Made by a program: the position numbers and the translations under genes. From Piromyces finnis (Eukaryota; Neocallimastigomycota; Neocallimastigomycetes; Neocallimastigales; Neocallimastigaceae), in the NCBI GenBank assembly GCA_002104945.1, contig MCFH01000064.1:231663-295662 (forward strand): DNA of 64,000 nucleotides. Direction: 5' to 3'. Below, one piece after another: positions 33,948-45,500 of this stretch (the stretch's first letter is position 1; each line of letters starts with the position of its first letter). Under the pieces are notes generated by a model that searched no databases, was not told where the DNA came from, and was given only the letters and a program-made list of their open reading frames with translations.

Positions 33948-34541
33948 ATGTATATAAAGAATACCGAAAATAAAAATGCAATGGATTCCTCTTTATGGAA
34001 TACCAAAAATGATGTTGAAAATATGGATAAACCAAAATCACATAAAAAAACAGTAAAAATATATAAATGTCGTCAATCAAAATCAGAACCTGAACCTGAA
34101 AAAGATGATTTCCAAGTAAAATACATTAAATCATCATCAGATATTGATAATGACGTTGCTACAGACACTACTACATTTTATGATAACAATAATAATGTTG
34201 AATTAGCCAATACCCTACCTATTCAAATTAATTCTACCATTACCGATAGTAATGTTTCCATTAACGAAAGTAGAGAATATAGTGAGGATCAAAGTCTTAA
34301 TAATAATGATGACCTAACTACTTCCATAACACCATTTAAAGTTCTTTGTCCAATGGCTTCTTTAGTTTTTGTTGGTTTTGCCGTAAAACTCTTTAAGAAA
34401 AGACCACTTACCACCCTTATTCTTCATAAAAATCATGAAGAAGAAGAAGAAGAAGAAAATAAAAATGTAACAAATAGTTATACAGAATCTCTTAAAAATG
34501 ATGCTATTATGAAATATCAACAATCTTATGATAGGGTTTAA
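33948..34541 (+). CDS. Short group-B cluster protein with weak membrane span (cluster member 8)
   Basis: Function unknown. The 197 residues start M-Y-I-K-N, like the M-Y-I-N starts at 37265 and 41339. An N-terminal polar region with basic patches leads to an Asn/Asp/Ser/Thr-rich middle. A single moderately hydrophobic segment follows (about 130-147, V-L-C-P-M-A-S-L-V-F-V-G-F-A-V), then K-L-F-K-K-R. After an acidic run come S-Y-T-E-S-L-K-N-D and K-Y-Q-Q, a degenerate version of the Y-T-E-L-I-K-K-D and Y-Q motif of its neighbours. It may be a shortened or decaying paralogue, or the span may be peripheral. Confidence 0.7.
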   Translation: MYIKNTENKNAMDSSLWNTKNDVENMDKPKSHKKTVKIYKCRQSKSEPEPEKDDFQVKYIKSSSDIDNDVATDTTTFYDNNNNVELANTLPIQINSTITDSNVSINESREYSEDQSLNNNDDLTTSITPFKVLCPMASLVFVGFAVKLFKKRPLTTLILHKNHEEEEEEENKNVTNSYTESLKNDAIMKYQQSYDRV

Positions 34542-37264
34542 TTTTTTTTTTCATTAACTATTCCTCTTTAATCTTTTATTCATTATTGAAACTATTAAAA
34601 CATAAAAAATATTATAAATATATATTCGTATAAATATATTTATAAGAATATAATATTTAAAACAAATCAACACGCACACATCTAAATTTGTAAATTATTC
34701 TTTATTTATTGTTAAATAGGATTAAATTAATCTAGAAAATCATTAATTTTTTTTTTAACTAAACTGTAAAATAATAATGTATATATCGATTCATTTATTG
34801 AATTATTACAACTATCCTCTCTCAGCAATTATCAAAAAAAAAAAAATTTTTTTTTATTCTTTTTTATTCAATATTTATTAATAGGATAAAAATGATGTAA
34901 AGAAAATAACATAAATAATATTATATTTTTTAATAATATTTATTAATATGAAATAAATAATAATATATTTTTTAATAATATTTATTAATATGAAATAAAT
35001 AATAATATATTTTTTAATAATATTTATTAATATGAAAAAAATGTAAAGAAAATAACCATAAGAATAAAAATAAAGAAATAATTATAATATTATAATTATT
35101 ATAATAATACTTTTTTCTTTTTTTAAAAAAAAGAAACATAATAGGAAATCTTAAAAAGTGAATAAAATATTTATAATGTTATAAATGTTATTTAAAAAAG
35201 TAGAGAAACTATTATATTTATCATCTATTATTATTATTCAATTGTTATTTATCATTATCAAAAGAAAAAAAACGATATGATGAATAAAAATTAAGTATAT
35301 ATATAGTATATATATAAGAATAATTTTTATTTAAAGAAATGTAGTTAGAAACTTTTTATTTAAAGATATTTGTATTATTAAACAAATATTTATGTAAATG
35401 AAATGAAATATTTTATTAATAACAAATAATACTAACATAATAATGATATTTTATTAATACCAAATAATACTAACACACATATGAATGATAACAACAACAC
35501 TGTTTTATATATTGATACAAATATTAATAATATGGATAGTAATTAGAGAAATTAATATCTATAATAAATCATGCAAGCATAGCATGCAAGAGAAAAATTA
35601 TAATTATTATTAATCATTTTTTCTATTTCATACAAATATAATACATTAATGTAAGTTGTACATTAAATCAAATCATCATATGATTCATATGATCCATAGA
35701 ATTATCTGTCACTCAAACATATAATTATCTACATTTATGTAAATTAAGCATAAATTTATTTATCCATACATTTGATATTCATGACAATATTTATTGTATT
35801 AAATGCTTATATAATAAATAAAGTTGTATATAAATCAGTTACCAATATTTAAATAAAATGATAACTAAAAAAAAAGATGATCAAAGTTAAATACTAATAA
35901 ATATAAAAATTATTAATATATATAAATTAAAAGTATCAATGTTTCAAGAAATAAAAAAAAGTTTCATCATGCCTTTTTCAAATGCAAATTCAAAAAAAAT
36001 GATCTTGTTCGTTTTCTATTATTAAACTTTATTATTATCAATTTATTACAATTTCATTATTATACTTTTTAGTATATTTCTTTTTCTAAAGATTAATTAT
36101 TATTATTCCTATAAGATTCCCCTTTTTTTTTATTTAAAATAATAAAGTTTTTATAATTTTTTAAAGGTAAAATCATGTTTTAATACGTTTCATTTCTTTA
36201 TAAAAAAAAAAGAAAATTCAAATCTTTCTTTCTATCCATTTTATTAATATTTTATTGGTATTTTATAAATTGGATAAAACAAGCACTTGGTTTTTTTTTT
36301 GTTTTTGTTTTAAGTTTAAATAATAATTAATAATATTTAATAATTAAATTTTATTTAATAAAGGAATAATGTTAAAAGCAAATTTTCGATTGTTTTATAT
36401 TTAAATTAAAAAATTTCATTTTTTAAAGGAGAAAAATCATTTTTAGTGGTTTTACCATTAAAAAAAAAAAAAAAAAGCAAGAATAATAATATTTATAGAT
36501 AATATCATATTATGAAGATCTTTTATGATATAAAAGAAAACCTTTTAACATAACATATTAATGTATAAAAAAAAAAGTTATAGGTGAGTGTGGGTAGATG
36601 GAGTAAAAAATTAAGACTAAAATTTTAAATATATATTTATTTTTTAAATATCTTTCCAATAAAATAAATTAAAAATAAATTAAAATGGTTTGAGGTGGTA
36701 CAAAAAAATTGAAAATTAAAAAAATGAAAAGAAAACAATATTAAAAATTTAATCTCAACCAAAATGTAAAAAATGTAAAATGTAAAAAAATAATTAAAAT
36801 TTTAGTTTTTCAGTGTTTTATCTTAGTTTTAAAATATTTATGTTTTATAGCCATCCTCAAAATACAATATTAAAAATCTTGTTTTCTAGACAAAAAAGTT
36901 TAAATTTTATATATAAAACCTATTATTTTATCTTTTCTTTTTTTTTTTTTTTTTTTCGTTTGTTTTATTATTTTAAATACCATTTTTTTTATTGTCGTTT
37001 ATTGCTTTTTTTTTTTAAAAAAATCTTATATAATTATAATTTTATATCATGGTTATTTATTAGTTTTTTAAAAGATAAAAAAACATTAGAAAACAAATAA
37101 CAATTATATACAATTATATATACACAGACCTTCCTAATATTAAAAAAAAAAAAAAAACATTAAAAGAGAATCTATAGAATATCCTATTATTTTTAAAAAA
37201 CGAAATACTTTATAAAAATAGTAAATAAATAGTAGTAATATCAATAATAAATAAATAAAAAAAA
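34542..37264. other. A/T desert with 42-bp tandem repeat
   Basis: About 2.7 kb without a gene. The clearest structure is a three-copy tandem repeat at 34909-35034. A two-copy repeat of the words ATATTTTATTAATA and AAATAATACTAACA lies at about 35407-35475. A 21-codon frame at 35481-35546 (Asn-rich) could be a relic of a cluster gene but is not supported enough to call. Short frames over poly-T (36813-37100) are artefacts. Confidence 0.6.
34909..35034. repeat. Tandem repeat, 42-bp unit, about three copies
   Basis: Copies at 34951-34992 and 34993-35034 are identical over 42 bases (start AAATAAATAATAAT, end TATTAATATG). A third slightly shorter copy precedes them. The array is bracketed by GTAAAGAAAATAAC on both sides, so the flank itself is duplicated too. 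This suggests recent slippage or unequal exchange. Confidence 0.8.
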
Positions 37265-38548
37265 ATGTATATAAATCAAAAGAATATAATACCTTCTAGT
37301 AAGGTGGAAAAAAGACAATATAATAATTATTGGCAAGGAAGCACTGATAATGGAAATAGTTATTGGCAAGGAAATGATAATAGTAATGATAACAGTTATT
37401 GGCAAGGTAGTAGTAATAATCAAAATAATGATTATTGGAATGGAAATAGTAACAGCGGAGTAAATACAAATACTGTTAATAATGCTGTTAATGAAAATAA
37501 AAATAAAGATATAAGATATTGGAAGGATGAAAGTAGTAACAATAATGATTATTGGCAAGGAAATAATAATAATTATTGGGTTGATAAAAGTAATCCTTCC
37601 TCTTCCTCTTCCTCTTCCACCTCATCAAATAATAGTAATGGAAATAGTTCAAAACCTAAAACACCAACTAAAGCAACAGTTAATAAAACGACAGTATCCT
37701 CTGCTAAACCAACAACTGTTCAATCTGTTAGTACCAATAATTCTAATAAAAATGAAAATAAACATATTAATGTTAACCCAAGTATTAATAATTCAAAATC
37801 TACAACCCCACCTACTACTAATCAAAATAATAATAACTCTGCAGTATCTGCTGCTGCAGCTTCAAGTGTTGGAGCTATGAATTCAAATTACAATACCAAT
37901 TCTAATACCGCCAATACTTATTCTAATGCAGCTAATCCAAATCCAAATACCATTACTGATGCAGGTAATAGTAATTTTGGATCCACCATAGATAACAATA
38001 CACCTCCTGATAATTTTGAAAATGTTCCAATGGAATTAAATGGTTTTGATAATAATAATAATAATAATAGTAATATTTCTAATGTTTCTAGAAACAGTAA
38101 TATAGCAAATACTGAAAATGCCTCTTCCACTCAAAAATCTAATCCTTATACTGTTATGACAGGTATTTTTTGTATCATTACTATCTTCATTTTGGGTTCC
38201 ATATACATTGTTCATAAAAAGAAACTTTTTGCTAAGGAAGCCGATGCTAATAATAGAATAATAGCAAATGATGTAATGGCAACCTATCAAAAAATGGATC
38301 CTTCACCAGTAAAAAATACCACTGAACCTACTGTCTATGTTAGTCCAAGTGTCACTGATCGTATTATTAATCCAAATGAATCGCATATCACAATAAACCA
38401 TGATTCGAATAACAAAAGTGGTGAAATAAATTTATCTAGTAGTAGTATAGATGATGTACAACAATCGGTTATGGATACTTATCAAGATATTGTAGTTTAT
38501 TCTCAAAATCTCTCAGAAGATGCCATAAATAAAACGTTGGAAAAATAA
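37265..38548 (+). CDS. Single-span protein with YWQG-repeat ectodomain (cluster member 9)
   Basis: Function unknown. The 427 residues start M-Y-I-N-Q and have a dibasic site V-E-K-R at 14-17. Next is a repeat region (about 18-110) with seven Y-W dipeptides, four of them Y-W-Q-G, spaced about 11-12 residues apart in the first four and separated by Asn/Ser/Asp. A Ser/Thr/Asn/Pro-rich stalk leads to one span (about 296-318, T-G-I-F-C-I-I-T-I-F-I-L-G), then H-K-K-K-L-F-A-K-E-A, I-A-N-D-V-M-A-T-Y-Q and a second V-M-D-T-Y-Q near the C-terminus. The post-span block matches the gene at 41339 closely (H-K-K-K-L-x-x-K-E-A and A-N-D-V-M-x-T-Y-Q-x-M), so these two are close paralogues. Cleavage after K-R would leave an N-terminal Gln. 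Confidence 0.8.
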   Translation: MYINQKNIIPSSKVEKRQYNNYWQGSTDNGNSYWQGNDNSNDNSYWQGSSNNQNNDYWNGNSNSGVNTNTVNNAVNENKNKDIRYWKDESSNNNDYWQGNNNNYWVDKSNPSSSSSSSTSSNNSNGNSSKPKTPTKATVNKTTVSSAKPTTVQSVSTNNSNKNENKHINVNPSINNSKSTTPPTTNQNNNNSAVSAAAASSVGAMNSNYNTNSNTANTYSNAANPNPNTITDAGNSNFGSTIDNNTPPDNFENVPMELNGFDNNNNNNSNISNVSRNSNIANTENASSTQKSNPYTVMTGIFCIITIFILGSIYIVHKKKLFAKEADANNRIIANDVMATYQKMDPSPVKNTTEPTVYVSPSVTDRIINPNESHITINHDSNNKSGEINLSSSSIDDVQQSVMDTYQDIVVYSQNLSEDAINKTLEK

Positions 38549-41338
38549 AGAAAAATTGAATAATAACCTTATTCAACAAATAATAAATAAGAAATAGAAA
38601 TTAACCTCTTTTTTTTTAAAAAAAAAAAGAAAAAAAAAAAGTAAAAGGAAAACATCATTAACAAATAATAAATAGTAATAGAAATTGACTTTTTTTTTTA
38701 ATTATTAGAAAACCCAAAAGTAATAGAATTGACTTTTTTTTTTAATTATTAAAAAACCCAAAAGTAATAGAAATTGACTTTTTTTAATTACTAGAAAATA
38801 AAAAAAAAGTCAACAAGTAGTAATACATAGTAATAGAAGTTATCTTTTTTTAACAAAAAAAAAAAAAAAAAAAAAAAAGGACATTTACCATAAAGTAATT
38901 AATTATTTATTATAGAGTAAATTTTATATAGAGATATTAATAATGTAGATACCACCATGAACAATAATATATGAAATATTATTTGTTTTTTTTTTTTTAT
39001 TATCAAAAAAATTTTTTTATTTCATTATTAGTTTTTATATAATAAATACAAAGGTAAATAAAACTTTTTTTTTTTAAAAAAAAGGGAAATAATAATTAAA
39101 AAAAAAAAAAAAAGTTAATAAAAAAAAGTAAAAAAGAACAAAAAAAAAAAAAAATAGGAATGAAAAAGTGTAGACGATTAATTTATTATCAATAAAGGAA
39201 TAGTTAAAAGTATAGATAAATTTTGATTTTATTATAAGAAAGAATGTAAAATATACTTTTTTTTTGCATTTCTTGGTTAAAGAATATTAATAATATTTCA
39301 TATTTTTTTTCATGATCCATCATTCACCAATTCCTATAAAATAAAGTTAAAATTTTCTCCTACATTCTATAATTAAAAGAAAAAACAAAACGTTTCAAGA
39401 TTTTTTTCAATTCTTTTCATGTTGAAAGATTGAACATATTTTGTCTAAAAAAGTAAATTCATCTTTTATTAAAATTCCTTTATTTGGTTAAAATTTGTTT
39501 ATTATAAAAAAGTATAAATAAATATAAATAGAATTATGGTGTGACACACTGTACTATTATAATGTTTCATTATTATATTCATTTTTTAAAATTTAGAAAA
39601 TTTAGAATGTACTTGATAATAGATAATGTATTACATTATGTATCACTAGAATACAATAATGTTTACATTAAATTAAAAATGTTTATAATGTATACATATA
39701 ATGAAAGGTTATAAAAATACAGAATTTTACATCTATTACTTAAAATTCTATAGTATATAATAGGAAATTTTTCTTTAGATGAAAAATTCCGCCGTATAAA
39801 TCATTTTTTATGTTATTTTTACTATTAATATTTAATAAAAGTTTATATGCTTTTTTATATAATTCAATAGTTTTTAGTAGTTAATGATGAAAGTATTATT
39901 TATATCTTTATTTCTTTTTTTTTTTTCTTTTACCTGATATTTTTAATAATGTCTGTATCAAGACTTTATTAATTCTTTTTTTTTTTCTCTTCCTCTTTAT
40001 TTATTTATTACTTTTAAAAGAAAAATAAATATATTAAAAAGATTTTGATATTAGTATCATTAATAATTATATATATAATATAAATATTCAATTTCTATTA
40101 TTATTAAGTATTTAATTTCTATTATTATTTAATATTTTGTCATTATTATTTTATTACAATGATATCAAATTAATATTTTGATCATGATATGCTTATTAGA
40201 AAATAAAAAATTCTCTTATTATAAAAGTATTTAAAAGTACGGCTAGAAATCTGTTTTTATTCCGCTAATATCTATTTCATAAATCATATAATTGAATAAT
40301 TTATTTCATTTAAAAGGTATTAAAAATTTATTATTTTTAATTCAACAAATAAACCTATTTTTCATGATTTATTTAGTAATCTTGTATACAGTACTATTCT
40401 ACAATTTAATGAATTATTTTTTTTACCTAGATAATCAAATATATAATAATTATTAATAATAATGATAGTAAATTCTTCTTTGCAATGTAATTTAATTCTT
40501 TAATGTAAAACATAAATTCTATCTAAATTAGTGTGATGAAAAATTTCTAAAATAACAACAACAAAAAAAAAAACCAAAACAGATACATACCGTTATTTTA
40601 AATAATAATAAAAAAAAAAAAAATTAAAATTATATTTAATAAACTTTGTAAAGATAAAAAAAAAATTATTATTAATTATTTATTATTTTTTTTTTATTTA
40701 TTTCATTATAAATTTTTTATTTAATAAAAAAAAAATAAATTAAAAAAGAAAAAATGAATTTGTTTAAAAAAAAATGAATAACAATGAATGGAATGAACAT
40801 TTTTTATGATTAATAAAATAAATTAAAAAATAAATTAAAAATTTGATTAAACCTATTAAGATCATTGTTGTATTAATCTGTCGTAAGAATCCATTGATGA
40901 ATAAAACTATCAAAAAGTCAATTATAAAAAAAATATTAATTATTAAAGTTTCTTATTTTGGAATACTAAATTAATTATAATGTTACACATATGTAATTAA
41001 ATAAAAACTAATAATGAAAAATAAATGAATTTTATATTTAATCTAACCTATTTAAAAAAAATATAAATTGTATATTTTTCCTTTTTTTTTTTTTTATTTA
41101 GATTCCTTTTATATTTTTTTTTTTTTATAATTTAATTATTTAAAAAAAAAGGTAAAAAGAGGAAAATTGTAAATATTTACGTACTAAATAAATAAATAGA
41201 AAATCAATCGACAATAAATATCTGAACTATTAAACCATTTCTTTTTTTAAAATATTATGATATTTTAAAAATAAGCAATAAACAAACGATATCGTTTTAC
41301 AAATTTGTATAAAAATAATAGAATATATTGATAAAAAA
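38549..41338. other. A/T desert between the last two cluster genes
   Basis: About 2.8 kb with a three-copy repeat (38674-38800) close behind the upstream gene and many homopolymer tracts. No coding island was found on either strand. Confidence 0.6.
38674..38800. repeat. Tandem repeat, about 45-bp unit, three copies
   Basis: Each unit runs AGTAATAGAAATTGAC, poly-T, AATTATTAGAAAA and, in the first two, CCCAAA. Copies begin near 38674, 38719 and 38763. It lies just downstream of the gene ending at 38548, possibly in its 3' untranslated region. Confidence 0.75.
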
Positions 41339-42586
41339 ATGTATATAAACAATCCTGATTTTTCTAAAAAACTTCAACCGGTTCAATGGAATAAAAACAA
41401 TGATAATGATAATGTCTATACTATTGGAAGAAGAGATGTAGTCGAAGATATTATAAATATAATAATTAATGAAATAACTAATAGAAGTCGGAAAAGTAAT
41501 TGGGATAATAAAGGACCTATTAATGATTATTATAATGTACCTCCTGAAGTTTATCAAAATAACAAACCTCAATCCCAACCTCAAACGAACAACAACAGCA
41601 ACAATAATAACAATTATAATAATAATAATAACAATAATTTCAATAACAATAACAACTATAATAGTAACAGTAATAATAGCAATAACAATAACAACTATAA
41701 CAGTAACAGTAATAATAGCAATAACAATAATAATGTATATAAAACAATTGTAAAACCAAAACCAACACAAGTTATTAAGACACCAGCACCAACACCGACA
41801 CCAGCGTCACCTGAAACTATAAATAATACTGTTTCTGAGGCAGATAGCTCAACAAAAAGTATTGACCATAAAAATAAAATTAATGAAAAGACAAATGATG
41901 ATACTACTAATACAGATAAGAACATAACCAATACTAAAAGTTTAGAAAATGAAGCTCCTGTAGATGATTTTAATGAAAATGAACCAATTGAACCTTTAAA
42001 TAATGATTTTGAAATATCTAGTGTTAGTAATTCAACCAACGAATCCAGCCTACTGACATTAAATAATAAAAATATAGCAAACAAGAGTAATATCTCTACC
42101 AGCACTAACTCTAACAATGACAATCAAAAATCTATATCATTTATTAATGTTTTCACCATTATCATTTCTATTTTCACGGTATTTATTTTGGGTGCTGTCA
42201 TTTATGTTCATAAAAAAAAGTTATATTCCAAGGAAGCCAATTTAAAACATGAAAATGTGACAGCCAACGATGTCATGACTACCTATCAAAACATGACAAC
42301 AACGTCTTCTTCGACTACCGGATATACCGAGTTAATTAAAAAAGATAAAAAAAATCAACCTTTAGAAAATTATCAAAATCCATTGATTCATTCTAATCCT
42401 TCCACTGACAATGCCACGCTTAATTATTCAACACATACTAATTCACCTCTTTTAAACGCAGCCTATCCCTTACCCACCACTACCGTAGCAATACCAGATC
42501 AAGCTTTATATTCTCAGATTGAAACAAATCCCCAAAACTATCCAAATCCCCAAACCTATTCCTCATTAAATCGTCCTACATATTAA
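41339..42586 (+). CDS. Single-span protein, Asn-rich ectodomain (cluster member 10)
   Basis: Function unknown. The 415 residues start M-Y-I-N-N, with a dibasic site I-G-R-R at 29-32, then an Asn-run ectodomain (about 80-140) with N-Y-N-S-N-S repeats coded by AAC/AAT triplets, and a P-T/P-A-rich and acidic stalk. One span (about 268-292, I-I-I-S-I-F-T-V-F-I-L-G-A-V) is followed by H-K-K-K-L-Y-S-K-E-A, A-N-D-V-M-T-T-Y-Q-N-M, then G-Y-T-E-L-I-K-K-D-K-K and a Pro/Asn/Tyr-rich end. It is clearly paralogous to 37265 (membrane-proximal block) and to 29852 (Y-T-x-L-I-K-K-D). The antisense Ile/Val frames over the Asn repeats are shadows. Confidence 0.8.
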   Translation: MYINNPDFSKKLQPVQWNKNNDNDNVYTIGRRDVVEDIINIIINEITNRSRKSNWDNKGPINDYYNVPPEVYQNNKPQSQPQTNNNSNNNNNYNNNNNNNFNNNNNYNSNSNNSNNNNNYNSNSNNSNNNNNVYKTIVKPKPTQVIKTPAPTPTPASPETINNTVSEADSSTKSIDHKNKINEKTNDDTTNTDKNITNTKSLENEAPVDDFNENEPIEPLNNDFEISSVSNSTNESSLLTLNNKNIANKSNISTSTNSNNDNQKSISFINVFTIIISIFTVFILGAVIYVHKKKLYSKEANLKHENVTANDVMTTYQNMTTTSSSTTGYTELIKKDKKNQPLENYQNPLIHSNPSTDNATLNYSTHTNSPLLNAAYPLPTTTVAIPDQALYSQIETNPQNYPNPQTYSSLNRPTY

Positions 42587-45500
42587 AAACAAACAAGCAC
42601 CAAAATAAGTTAATGAATCAATACATTATTTTTATTCTATTTATTCATCCAATGCACTTTTTAATTTCCACTTAATATTTATAAATATTATCGAATCTGA
42701 GTAATAGAAATAGAAAATAGGAATCATAATCCATATATTCAAATTTAATGTTCAAAAAACCAATTATTTATTAATGTAAATAGAAAGAAATATATAATAC
42801 TACAATACTATTGCCGACTAAAAATAAACTATAAACAGCAACATTTTTTTTTCTAAATATATTATACTAAATATGTATAATAAATAGGAAATAAAACTCT
42901 GTTCCTATACTATATCATTTTTGAAAGTAGATATTATAACTAAAATAAATTGTATTAAATAATAAATATTTATTAAATATTTAATAAATTATTGTTTATT
43001 CTATGACTATCAATGGATTTCTTTGTTTCAATTTTTTTTTTTTTTTTTTTTAAATTTTTAAACCAAAGTCTTTTTTTTATTGAATTCCAAAAAAAAAAAA
43101 AAAAAAAATGATACCTTGTTTTATCGTGTATGAATTATTGGAAAAGTATTGGTTCATTCCATTATCATTTTTAAAAAAACTAGCATTACCTTTTTTTTTT
43201 AATTATTATTATTAATTAATTAATAATGGTTTAATTTATTTATTTATTTTTTTTTTCGAGGTTTCTATTTCTATATTTGAAATAAAGTTATTCAAATCCT
43301 TCTAATTTATTTATTTTTTTGGTTAAAAAAAAAAAAAAATAATATTGGTTAAATTTTTGATATATTGTTTCAAATTGAAAAAAAAAAAAAAAGCTTGGAC
43401 CGTAATTGTTAGCAGTAAAACCAAATCATAATTCAATAAATAGTCAATCTTGAATAAAATTACAGTAATATGACTATTGTATTAATGAATTTTATTATTA
43501 TATATTACATATTATGTATTATGCATTATTTTTTTTTAAAAAAAAAGAATATAAAAATAAACAATTTCTTTTCTTTTTTTTCCTTTATATCTATTAATAT
43601 TATGACTTTATTAACAAATAAATTTTTTAATACAAATATTTTTTGAAATCATAAAAATTAGATTCAGTAGGATTACAAGACCTTTTTTTATTATTTATAG
43701 AAAAAACTATGATGATCAACAACAAATTAATAAAGATAATAATAATCATTAAACGTTAGCACCAACTATTCTTTCTATTATTAATTCCATAAAGAAAGAA
43801 AGAAAAGTCTCATTTAAATAAATAAACAAACAAATAAATAAAAAAAAAAAGGTTTTTTTTTTTCCCAATATTTTAATTCATTTTTGTTAAAGGATCATCA
43901 TACTCTAGGCTCTAGATTTAATTATAAACGGCAGATTTCAAACCATTTTAAATAGATCATTTATTTTCCATATATGGTCATTTTTAATAATTTAAAGTTC
44001 GGCTTATTCATTTCAAATAATAATTAATTTATTCTATAATAAATAAAATAAACAATGAATTTACCAAGAACTATTCCTAAAAAAAAAAAAAAAAACTACC
44101 ATTAATACAACTACCCATTAATCCTACTCTGTCTAATGAATTAAAAAAAAAAAAAAAAAATCATACCATATTTTTATATATAAAGTCATATTACATGGCA
44201 ATAATTAATTATAAATAAAGTTTAATATTATTTACTTTATTTTTTAATTTAAAGTTTAATTAATACTATAATAGATTTATTATTTATTATCCATAATTCT
44301 TTCTTTTATTTTTAGTTTTTTAGAAATACATGTTATCTAGGGTAATGAAAAATAAAATAGAAATATAATAGAGTATTTATTATATCTATTTTATATAATT
44401 ATATAAATAGTATTTTAGGGAAAAAAAAAACGACATTTAAACATATATTAATGGTAATAGTTTATAAATAATAATGTTTCTTCCAAGTAAGTGAATTACA
44501 AAGAAACAAAACTAATTTATTTTTAAATTAAAATATTTTTATTTATTAATTAATTATTATTATTTAATGATCCTTTCTTTTTTATTAATTAATTAATTAT
44601 TATTATTTCATTTCATTTCTTTTTTAAAACTACTACCGCCGTAATAGGCATCCCATAAACCAATCATTTTATGAAATAAAATAAAATAAAAACTTTGTAA
44701 CACTACTAAACTATCAATAATAATTACTATATTAATGTAGTATCAATTAAATTGTAAATTAAATAGGCCTAAAGATAAAAAAAAAAAAAAAAAGTAGTCG
44801 TTTTTCCTTATTTTTTTTTCTTCTTACCCTTCCCTACCTTACCTATCTCCAAAAGAAAAAAAGCCTAGAAATTTTAATCAATGTGCGTCATTTTGACTAT
44901 TCACAAACCAACCAATCAACCAAATCAAATCGTTCTAAATTACATTCTTTTTATTACGTGTACTATTTTATTGGAAGAAAATAATGTACATAAATTATTT
45001 ATAAGAAATAATTCCACTTTTCATAGAATTCACTGCCCATCATCCTGTCTTTTACAATATGTAATAGGTAAAATTAAGGGGGTTTAGCAACATTTTTAAT
45101 GACTTAGCCTTTACATTATTATTATGGATACAATGTATCATCCTATGGAAATCCTTTTTTTTTTTTTGATGTGTACCATTCATAAAAATCTTTTTTAAAC
45201 TATGGCGGTTAAAAGTATAATAGCAAAATATCTTTTAAAAAATGTAATTTAAAAGATTCACTAATTTTTTTTAAAAACATTTGAATGACAAATTAAATTT
45301 ATATAATTCTAGTGTAATAAAAGGAAGGAATAAAAAACCAAATAGAAATTTATTATAGAGCCAACGATTAAAGTAATAAAAAAAAGAGACACTTTCAATT
45401 AATGTGATTAAAGGTGTATTTAAAATGTAGTTCACCATGACAGCTACAATTACATTCTATAGATTATTATAAACATTTTATATATCAGCCACATTTTATA

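Noticed and set aside
34909-35034. Tandem repeat considered as a CRISPR array
   Set aside because: Units are directly adjacent with no unique spacers and the genome is eukaryotic.
35481-35546. Asn-rich 21-codon frame
   Set aside because: Could be a relic of a cluster gene, but it is too short and too low-complexity to separate from chance.
44881-45087. 68-codon frame with less biased composition
   Set aside because: Contains a few non-repetitive residues but no signal peptide, domain or plausible exon partners. Left as unexplained intergenic sequence.
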